Shown piece after piece: positions 17,101 through 22,090 of a DNA stretch of 22,090 bases. The stretch is from CAZOIA01 sp964579675 (GTDB taxonomy: Bacteria > Planctomycetota > Phycisphaerae > UBA1845 > PWPN01): the NCBI GenBank assembly GCA_964579675.1, contig CAZOIA010000094.1:1-22090 (forward strand), written 5' to 3'. The notes beneath the pieces are model-generated. The model was given only the letters and a program-made list of their open reading frames with translations. It ran no database searches and was not told the origin of the DNA. The position numbers and the translations under genes are program-made. Each line of letters starts with the position of its first letter. Position 1 is the first letter of the stretch.

Positions 17101-18618
17101 AGCCACGAGATCCGCACACCGATGGCGGCCATTCTGGGGTTCACGGAAACCATGCTCGATCCGGACCTCTCGGACTCGGAGAGGCTCAACGCCGTCCACA
17201 CCGTTCGCCGCAACGGCGAGCACCTGCTCCAGATCATCAACGACATCCTGGACATCTCCAAGATCGAGGCGGGCAAGCTCGAGGTCGAGCGCATCCGCTG
17301 CTCGCCCGTCGAGGTGGTGGCCGAAGTCAAGTCGCTCATGCAGGTCCGCGCTGACGCCAAGAACCTGCCCTTCAGTATCGAGTACATCGGGGCCGTGCCG
17401 GAGACCATCGCCAGCGACCCCACGCGGCTGAAGCAGATCCTCGTGAACCTGGCCGGCAACGCCATCAAGTTCACCGAGACCGGCGGGGTCAGGTTCATCA
17501 CCCGCCTTGTCGATGATGGCGCCGCACCCAGCATGCAGTTTGACCTGGTTGACACAGGGTTAGGCATGACGGAGGAGCAGGTGGGCAAGTTGTTCCAGGC
17601 CTTTGCGCAGGCTGACACCTCCACCACCCGCCAGTTCGGCGGCACAGGCCTGGGATTGATGATCAGCAGGCGTCTGGCCGAGATGCTGGGCGGCACCATC
17701 ACCGTCGAGAGCAAGCCCGGCGAGGGCAGCCTGTTCCGCGTCACGGTGAGCACCGGTCCGCTCGAAGGCGTCAAGATGATCGCAGACCCGTTGTCGGCGA
17801 CTATCCTGGATCCTGAAGGAGCCGCGGGCTCCAGCCCGCGCGGCGCCTCGCAGGTTGAAGCCTGCGGGTTGTCCAAGCTTGACTGCCACATCCTCCTGGC
17901 CGAGGACGGCCCGGACAATCAGCGGCTCATCAGCCACGTGCTGAAGAAGGCCGGCGCGGAAGTGAAGATTGTCGAGAACGGAAAACTCGCGGTCGAGGCG
18001 GCTCTGGGGGCGCTTCATGGCAGACGCGCGGGCGATCCAGAACGGGCGTTCGACGTGATCCTCATGGACATGCAGATGCCGGTGATGGACGGCTACGAAG
18101 CCACGGGCCTGCTTCGGCAGAAGGGCTACACCCGCCCGATCATTGCCCTGACCGCCCACGCCATGGCCAGTGACCGGCAGAAGTGCATCGACGCCGGCTG
18201 TGACGACTACGCCGCAAAGCCTATCGACCGCAGAAAGCTCATTGAGACAATTCGCAAGCACTTGAGTGGAAACCAATCCGGGGCATCCGACAAGCGGGAC
18301 GGGGCGGAGCAACTGATCAGTGAGTTGACCAACGACGCTGACTTCCTGGATCTGATCGAGGAATTCGTCGGCGAGCTTCCCGCTCGCATCCAGGCGGTCG
18401 AGCAGGCGTGCGCCGAACGGGACCTCGATACCCTGGCCAGGCTGGCGCATCGGCTCAAAGGCGCCGCGGGCGGGTACGGCTTCCCCACGATCACCGAGAC
18501 GGCCGGGGAATTGGAGACCGCCGCCAGAGCCCAGGAGGAGCTGGAAGGAATACAGGAGAAGGTCCGCGTGGTGGCGGATCTGTGCCAGCGAGCCAGGGCA
18601 ACAGCAGCAAAGCCATGA
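14185..18618 (+). CDS. PhnD-like periplasmic sensor / PAS-GAF-PAS-PAS hybrid histidine kinase with REC and Hpt
   Basis: This is a 1477-residue membrane kinase. The start at 14185 is favoured by the ATGA overlap with the previous stop; ATG 14197 is an alternative. Order: signal peptide (1-29); substrate-binding domain of the PhnD/phosphonate type (about 33-300; KIGVLAKRGTERCLEKWAPT, GEVDFMLANPSFY, GGVIFYRADRDDI); membrane helix 324-347; PAS about 361-485; GAF about 515-670; PAS about 673-800; PAS about 814-925; coiled coil; HisKA with phospho-acceptor His974 (SHEIRTP); HATPase with Asn1088/Asn1092 and GGTGLGL from 1152; REC with Asp1295 (LMDMQMP); Hpt with His1422 (LAHRLKGAAGG). All catalytic residues for a four-step phosphorelay are present. 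The ligand may be a phosphonate, phosphite or another small anion. The next gene, a receiver, overlaps by four bases and was probably its output. Confidence 0.93.
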   Translation: MRNTMERLRTHLLVLLTLTVVVCAPALGQEQDATVKIGVLAKRGTERCLEKWAPTAEYLTSQIPGHSFTIVPLSFGEVKPAVERGEVDFMLANPSFYLGLEKLHGANRIATLKNRLSEGVYTIFGGVIFYRADRDDIQDLDDLKGKTFMAVKETSFGGWQMAWRELKERGIDPYHDFGDLSFGGTHDAVVHAVRDGKVDAGTVRTDTLERMADEGKIRLEDFHALKHDHIGEDVCEFPFLHSTDMYPEWPMATLTHTSNELAEKVAVALIGMPADCPAAKAARCAGWTVPLNYQPVHECLKELCVGSYKDYGKVTFGNVLRQYWSWIISALALLTGMAATIVWALRLLSQRKQGEETLRGAKDYADNIIRSMIDLLLVVAPDGKIVTVNGATCKALGYQEDELVGQPASLLFEEEDATQFILSQEALHVRRTMSRRLVKQGFTSGVEKSLLARSGEKIPVLMSGSVMRDRDNTICGIVCVAQDITKRKRAEQELARVVSVEQNRAYQQAEIAKFGQLALSDISLDDLFGKAVALVSQVLGTKYAKLLEHRPEQGIFFLRAGVGWKEGWVGHKSVPDGAGSQGGYTLLKAEPVIVEDIHNETRFSPPSLLTEHNAVGGMTVAIPGAERPFGILGVHTDRMQRFSEDDAHFLEAIANVLAGVVQQRRAEEQLHRSETKFRTLYDSSSDAVMLLDEKGFFDCNDATVCIFGCKEKAEFCSKHPADMSPPAQPCGTDSVTLANERIATAMKNGSNRFEWMHKRLDTGKPFPAEVLLNAMELDGRQVLQAVVRDITERKRAEEQLAEAHQLATSEAHKLRSMIEGMDEGVVVADAEDMVTELNEWFLDAVGLGRDNIMGKSLWGFHPDTEGKARLRAVLDAFRNGEHRQTHIVNRELLGMQLSLRAQPIFENDRYQGVILNVINVTDLAEARDAAETAKAALQETNALLEEQTARASDMATRAEMANAAKSEFLANMSHEIRTPMAAILGFTETMLDPDLSDSERLNAVHTVRRNGEHLLQIINDILDISKIEAGKLEVERIRCSPVEVVAEVKSLMQVRADAKNLPFSIEYIGAVPETIASDPTRLKQILVNLAGNAIKFTETGGVRFITRLVDDGAAPSMQFDLVDTGLGMTEEQVGKLFQAFAQADTSTTRQFGGTGLGLMISRRLAEMLGGTITVESKPGEGSLFRVTVSTGPLEGVKMIADPLSATILDPEGAAGSSPRGASQVEACGLSKLDCHILLAEDGPDNQRLISHVLKKAGAEVKIVENGKLAVEAALGALHGRRAGDPERAFDVILMDMQMPVMDGYEATGLLRQKGYTRPIIALTAHAMASDRQKCIDAGCDDYAAKPIDRRKLIETIRKHLSGNQSGASDKRDGAEQLISELTNDADFLDLIEEFVGELPARIQAVEQACAERDLDTLARLAHRLKGAAGGYGFPTITETAGELETAARAQEELEGIQEKVRVVADLCQRARATAAKP

Positions 18619-18903
18619 TTGCAGAAACGGACAGGGGTGTGCTCATTGTCGATGACGACCCGGCGATGGTCCGGTCGTTGGATAAGCATCTCACCGGGGC
18701 CGGGTATGAGGTGTCAGCTGCCCACAGCGGATCAGAGACGATGAAGCTTATGCTTGCGCAGGGGCCGCTACTCGTTGTTGCCGATTGGATGATGCCCAAG
18801 ATGGACGGGCTGTAGCTGTGCCACGCCATTCGTTCGTTTGAGGGCATCGGCTTCGTCTACCTGCTGGTCCTGACTGCACACGGCGACAAGTCACGGCTGG
18901 TAC
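18615..18903 (+). pseudogene. Response regulator receiver, broken by a TAG and truncated
   Basis: The frame starts at ATG 18615, overlapping the kinase stop in ATGA. It gives a receiver N-terminus (GVLIVDDDPAMVRSLDKH, phospho-acceptor Asp57 in VADWMMPKMDGL) and then a TAG at 18813-18815. The same frame continues as convincing receiver sequence after the stop (LCHAIRSFEGIGF, LLVLTAHGDKSRLV), so the TAG probably replaced a GAG for the Glu usual in MDGLELC. Homology then ends abruptly at about 18903, without the conserved KP region or any output domain. The translated product would be 66 residues and lack half of the receiver fold. It was presumably the partner of the upstream hybrid kinase. Confidence 0.8.
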
Positions 18904-19305
18904 CCGTGCGGCGACGACAGCGACCGGCCGTTGACCTGCACCTTGTCGCGGGGCTTGATCCGCTCGTGCTCGACGGGCTCGACGCCGACCGACGCCTGGA
19001 ACGCGAACCCGGCGGCGGTCATCTCCACGATCTGCCTGGCCGCCTCGCCCGCGCTGCTCATCACGCTGGCCACGATCAGCCGGCCATCCGCCACGCGGGC
19101 CTCACCGTGGCCCACGACTTCGCTCACCCGCGCGTCGTGATCGGCCAGCAGCGGAATCTGGCCCGAGGCGTCCAGGCCGGCCAGGTCGAGGGCTATGTCG
19201 CCCCAGCCCGGCACCCGCATCACCCCGCCGGTGTAGGCCACGATACTGATGCGAGGCTTGCCGCTGGATCGCCGCGTCAATCACAAATGGGAAGAGGCCG
19301 GTGGT
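18891..19305 (-). pseudogene. Phage prohead (HK97-type) protease fragment, frameshifted
   Basis: The minus-strand reading ISIVAYTGGVMRVPGWGDI, GQIPLLADHDARVSEVVGHG, DGRLIVASVMSSAGEAARQI and FAFQASVGVEP matches the caudovirus prohead protease family as found in planctomycete genomes. The conserved His of LLADHD and Ser of FQASVGV, which belong to the active site in this family, are present. A TTG at 19280 could start a 129-residue product, but the expected preceding residues (FPFVIDAAIQ) lie in another frame from about 19303 to 19270, showing a one-base indel. The C-terminus stops soon after VQVNGRS, where the family continues for a further stretch. No capsid, portal or terminase gene is adjacent. 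This is a decayed phage remnant. Its end meets the broken receiver at about 18903. Confidence 0.7.
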
Positions 19306-19309
19306 GGAC

Positions 19310-19648
19310 TCAGGATGCTTCGAGAGATGTGACCCACCAAGTGTATTCCGGCATGTTGACGGCGGGCACGAAACATGCTCCAAACGCGATGTTTCGCAGG
19401 GTCTCGGCTATGTCCTTTGGGCTCGACCTGATAACTTCGGACCACTTTCGCATTATCTCCGGTGTCGTCAAAACACTCACGTCCATGTCGCCAGCAAGCC
19501 GTCGGGCTTTTCGGTCGTCGGTTGCCAGCTTCCATCCTCGCTGCTTCGCCATCGCCAGAGCCGTAGCCTCTCCATCGTCCAGGTCAGCGGCCAAGCGTAT
19601 GAGCGCCTCACCAGCAATCGGGGCCAGGATAATACGCTTGTTTAGGGG
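19310..19648 (-). pseudogene. PIN-domain nuclease (VapC-like), C-terminal half only
   Basis: The minus-strand frame is open from 19648 to the stop at 19310-19312. The recognisable part is LAADLDDGEATALAMAKQRG, LATDDRKARRLAGDMD, the PIN-family segment with its Glu and later Asp metal ligands as in DUF3368-type predicted nucleases. The end (MPEYTWWVTSLEAS) looks like a natural C-terminus. The N-terminal half with the first catalytic Asp is absent: upstream is a TAG at 19651-19649 and unrelated sequence. A TTG at 19594 could give 94 residues. No antitoxin gene is next to it. PIN proteins cut RNA, often as toxins; this one is probably dead. Confidence 0.65.
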
Positions 19649-19700
19649 CTAGGCACGCAGCAACCCCCATGGACCAGCTGGGGATACCCCGGAAACACAC

Positions 19701-19764
19701 CTCGGCCCGCCGCGCAAAGCGGCGCGGAACCCGGCGGGTCGGCCAAACAGCCCGCCGGGCCGAG
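19701..19764. repeat. Nested GC-rich inverted repeats
   Basis: CTCGGCCC (19701-19708) is complementary to GGGCCGAG (19757-19764). Inside lie CCGCGC (19710-19715) with GCGCGG (19722-19727), and GGCGGG (19733-19738) with CCCGCC (19751-19756). Together they could form an outer stem closing two inner hairpins. A flanking direct repeat CCCATGGAC occurs at 19666-19674 and 19771-19779. No coding function was recognised. Confidence 0.4.
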
Positions 19765-19866
19765 GACGGGCCCATGGACAACCCGCCGCGACGCCGAACA
19801 AGGACAAAACCAACCACCGCCGCGCAGCCGCCCTGGCCTCGCCCGGTACACCGCCACCTGAGGGCA

Positions 19867-19998
19867 CACTCGGTCAAACCCCGCATTCCGGACCTTCTCC
19901 AAGTTCTTCCCGACGTCTGATTTTCCGGTCTCGACCTCGATCGCAACATGTTCGCCTGAGCGCTCGGCGAGGCGGCGGTGGCGGGCATCTGGCGTTGA
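19867..19998 (-). pseudogene. Short gene fragment with an IEVETGKSD motif
   Basis: On the minus strand, from about 19998 to 19867, the frame reads DARHRRLAERSGEH, VAIEVETGKSDVGKNLEKV and RNAGFDRV. These look like a genuine conserved segment, with coding-like composition that is lost on both sides. The IEVETGKSD motif recalls a segment I associate with plasmid- or phage-linked ATPases or PD-(D/E)XK-like nuclease domains, but I cannot name the family. It has no start codon or ribosome site of its own. It is the third decayed fragment on this strand, in line with the PIN and prohead-protease pieces. Confidence 0.4.
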
Positions 19999-20282
19999 AA
20001 AGCAAGCAGCCCGTCCAGGATGTCCACTCTCGCTTGCGGCGGACCCGCTCGTGCGTGTAGAATGGCGTGCACGGAGGCGCTAAATGGGAAATCTCCGTTA
20101 GCGGCTCTAACAAAACCAGGGAGCGGCGGCCTCTATCTCCGCCACGAAACCGGCTTGTGTGAAGTTTTGTTGGAATGCCTTAGCTCCATGACGATCCAGG
20201 GCAGGCTGCAGGCCAACAACCGGAGGAGGACACACGGGCGTGACTCTTGGTGCTGACCCAAGTCAGGAAAGGACGGTGACGC
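19999..20282. other. Intergenic region before the UPF0182 gene
   Basis: No gene is supported here. It contains alternative short inverted repeats, CGCTAA (20078-20083) with TTAGCG (20098-20103), GTTAG (20097-20101) with CTAAC (20107-20111), and GGCGG with CCGCC near 20125-20145. No U-tract follows any of them. An AGGAAAGGA run lies about 10 bases before the ATG at 20283. Confidence 0.5.
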
Positions 20283-22090
20283 ATGGTGCCTCGCAGGGTT
20301 GTGATCGTACTCGCGGCGCTGCTACTATTCTTGCTCCTCGGGGGCAGTCTCATCGGGCTGTACACCGACTGGCTCTGGTTTCGGCAGGTGCAGTACTCGG
20401 GGGTGTTCCTGACCGTGCTCACCACGAGACTATGGGTTGGGGCGGCGGGAGCAGCACTTCTGTTCTTCTTGTTGTGGGTCAATCTGCGTGTCGCGCGCCG
20501 GCCGAGAGACACCACTCCGGTGTTCCGAGGCCAGAATGTTCTGGCAATTCGCGACCGGCACCTTGTGGAACCCATGGTGAACCGTTTGCTCCCCGTCGCC
20601 ATTGTACTGATCTCTCTCTTGGCCGGTCTGGTCGTTGGAAAACTCCTCTGGGAACAGGTGCTGTTTTGTCTGAACCCCACCCGGCTGGGCCAGGTGGACC
20701 CGTTATTTGACACCGATCTGGGCTTCTACGTCTTTCAGTTCCCCCTGCTCAAGTCGCTTTATCGACTCTTCATGGTGGCTATGGGCTTGTGCGTGGTCCT
20801 GAGCGCAGCGGTGTACATCTTCGACGAAAGGGTCGCCGTGACCGAAGATCGACAGTTCATCATCCTTCCCGGGGTGAAGCGGCACTTGCTGATTCTCCTG
20901 GGGATCATGCTCTTGGCCAAGGCTTTGAGCTACCGCCTGACCATGTATGGGCTGCTGTATTCGCCGCGCGGCGTGGCCGCGGGGGCCAGCTACACCGATG
21001 TGCATATCCTGCTGCCTGTCTTGTGGGTGCTGATGGTCGCCGCCGGGGCGGCCGCGATAGGCGTCATCCGGATGGGTTTCCGGGAGAGATGGAAGTTGGC
21101 GGCAGGGTTGGTGGCTGTCTGGTTGGGACTGTCGGTGTTCGGCGCCCGGGTCCTGCCGGCTGCGGTGCAACGACTCCGGGTCACCCCCAACGAGATCAAC
21201 GCCGAGCGGCCGTATATCGAGCGGAACATCGCCTTCACCCGTGCTGCCTACAACGTCAACGACGTGGAGGAGAGGGACTTCGCCGCGGAGGAGTCGCTGA
21301 CGCCCGAACTGCTTGAGGCCAACCAACTGACGGTCGAAAACATCCGATTGTGGGACAACCGCCCCCTGCTGAGCACCTATGCCCAATTACAGGCGATTCG
21401 CACCTACTATGACTTCCACGATGTCGATATCGACCGCTACACGATCGGCGGCGCGTATCGTCAGGTCATGCTGTCGGCACGCGAACTCAACTACGCGGCA
21501 CTGCCGAGCCGAACCTGGGTGAACGAACAACTCACCTATACCCATGGCTACGGCGTCGTTCTCAGTCCGGTAAACCGCATTCTCCGCGAAGGGGAGCCCG
21601 ATTTTTTGCTCAAAGACATTCCGCCCGTGGGTCATTCCGATCTGAAGCTTACCCGCCCGGAAATCTATTACGGCGAAACCGCAAACCCTTACGTCCTCGT
21701 CCGAACCAAGGCGCGCGAATTCGATTACCCGGTGGGCGACCAGAATGAATACACCCACTACGAGGGCGACGGAGGTGTGCCTGTGGGCGGCTGGCTGAAA
21801 CGGCTGCTCTGGGCCTTCCGTTTCAAAAGCATGTCCATTCTCCTCAACACCGACGTCCACCCCGAAAGCCGCATCATGCTCTACCGTCGCGTCCTTGATC
21901 GGCTGCAGCGGATCGCTCCCTTCCTGCTCTTCGACCAAGACCCGTACATCGTCTTGAGTAAGGGAAAGCTTTACTGGATCTGCGACGCCTACACGCGCAC
22001 GGCCCACTACCCTTATTCCGAGACCATGGGCAACTACGGCAACTACATCCGCAACTCGGTCAAAGCCGTCGTAGACGCCTACGACGGGAC
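20283..22090 (+). CDS. UPF0182 family membrane protein, N-terminal 602 residues (runs off right edge)
   Basis: I translated this frame by hand from ATG 20283; it is open to the end of the window. A purine-rich AGGAAAGGA precedes the start. The first 300 residues contain about seven membrane helices (for example VVIVLAALLLFLLLGGSLIG, LLILLGIMLLAKALSY, LLPVLWVLMVAAGAAAIGVI). They are followed by the family-typical YGLLYSPRGVAAGASYTDV and IERNIAFTRAAYNVNDVEERDF, and a large soluble region with TYTHGYGVVLSPVN and IYYGETANPYVLV, all conserved in UPF0182 (COG1615). Full-length members are about 900-1000 residues, so roughly one third is missing. The function of the family is unknown. The gene is intact so far and appears unrelated to its upstream neighbours. 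Confidence 0.93.
   Translation, partial: MVPRRVVIVLAALLLFLLLGGSLIGLYTDWLWFRQVQYSGVFLTVLTTRLWVGAAGAALLFFLLWVNLRVARRPRDTTPVFRGQNVLAIRDRHLVEPMVNRLLPVAIVLISLLAGLVVGKLLWEQVLFCLNPTRLGQVDPLFDTDLGFYVFQFPLLKSLYRLFMVAMGLCVVLSAAVYIFDERVAVTEDRQFIILPGVKRHLLILLGIMLLAKALSYRLTMYGLLYSPRGVAAGASYTDVHILLPVLWVLMVAAGAAAIGVIRMGFRERWKLAAGLVAVWLGLSVFGARVLPAAVQRLRVTPNEINAERPYIERNIAFTRAAYNVNDVEERDFAAEESLTPELLEANQLTVENIRLWDNRPLLSTYAQLQAIRTYYDFHDVDIDRYTIGGAYRQVMLSARELNYAALPSRTWVNEQLTYTHGYGVVLSPVNRILREGEPDFLLKDIPPVGHSDLKLTRPEIYYGETANPYVLVRTKAREFDYPVGDQNEYTHYEGDGGVPVGGWLKRLLWAFRFKSMSILLNTDVHPESRIMLYRRVLDRLQRIAPFLLFDQDPYIVLSKGKLYWICDAYTRTAHYPYSETMGNYGNYIRNSVKAVVDAYDG

Noticed and set aside
15742..17223. Minus-strand open frame of 493 codons
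   Set aside because: It lies wholly opposite the PAS-GAF-PAS-PAS part of the hybrid kinase, whose frame has clear domains; the antisense product has none.
18813..18815. TAG in the response regulator as a recoded sense codon
   Set aside because: No recoding machinery or signal is visible, and the gene is also truncated a few dozen codons later, so simple decay is the better explanation.
19608..20072. Minus-strand 154-codon frame and the opposing plus-strand frame at 19669-19920
   Set aside because: Both are Arg/Pro/Gly-rich translations of GC-rich inverted repeats; only the 19867-19998 piece, in a different frame, looks like conserved protein.
20073..20101. Five-codon leader ORF (MGNLR) after a GGAGG
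   Set aside because: Too short to distinguish from chance, and no attenuator-like structure follows it.
20072..20111. Pseudoknot or attC-like recombination site formed by CGGAG/CTCCG, CGCTAA/TTAGCG and GTTAG/CTAAC
   Set aside because: The pairings exclude each other or leave no bases to span the stem, and the sequence does not fit the attC core consensus or orientation.

Overview
The window is high-GC DNA (roughly 60 percent by eye) from a Gram-negative bacterium with a lipoprotein and periplasmic export system. The gene mix is a heparinase II/III-like lyase, a CBM9/DUF4091-GH123-like protein, a beta-helix lipoprotein with planctomycete-style carboxypeptidase-regulatory repeats, intergenic GC-rich hairpins, and a chemotaxis operon containing CheD and an HDOD protein. 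This suggests an uncultured Planctomycetota, perhaps Phycisphaerae. That placement is inference; no rRNA or other marker gene is present.

Region 1 (1-1030) holds the 5' part of a minus-strand GAF-domain gene running off the left edge, and a roughly 480-base divergent spacer. Region 2 (1031-10604, all plus strand) is a polysaccharide-degradation segment: an exported heparinase/alginate-lyase-like enzyme, an exported CBM9 + GH123-like protein close behind it, a 0.7-kb spacer with short hairpin repeats, a single-HKD phospholipase-D-like protein, and a lipoprotein with three tandem beta-sandwich repeats and a right-handed beta-helix.

Region 3 (about 10600-18903, plus strand) is a tightly packed signalling operon: CheW lacking its N-terminus, a short FapA-like protein, CheD, an HDOD protein, CheY, one possible and one likely small ORF, a 1477-residue hybrid histidine kinase with a periplasmic PhnD-like sensor and internal REC and Hpt domains, and a broken response regulator. 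Genes are joined by GTGA, TAATG and ATGA overlaps, so they probably form one transcript. There is no CheA, CheB, CheR or chemoreceptor here. Both outermost genes are truncated exactly where the block meets unrelated DNA, so the block looks cut out of a larger chemotaxis/flagellar locus or joined by a rearrangement or assembly join.

Region 4 (about 18903-20282) is a graveyard of minus-strand fragments: a phage prohead-protease piece with a frameshift, the C-terminal half of a PIN-domain protein, and a short piece carrying an IEVETGKSD motif, plus GC-rich inverted repeats. Region 5 (20283-22090) is the N-terminal two thirds of a UPF0182 membrane protein running off the right edge.

I found no tRNA, rRNA, CRISPR array, complete insertion sequence or convincing rho-independent terminator. 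The most notable points are the two truncation boundaries around the signalling block, the PhnD-like sensor kinase inside a chemotaxis operon, and the mosaic of mobile-element remnants.
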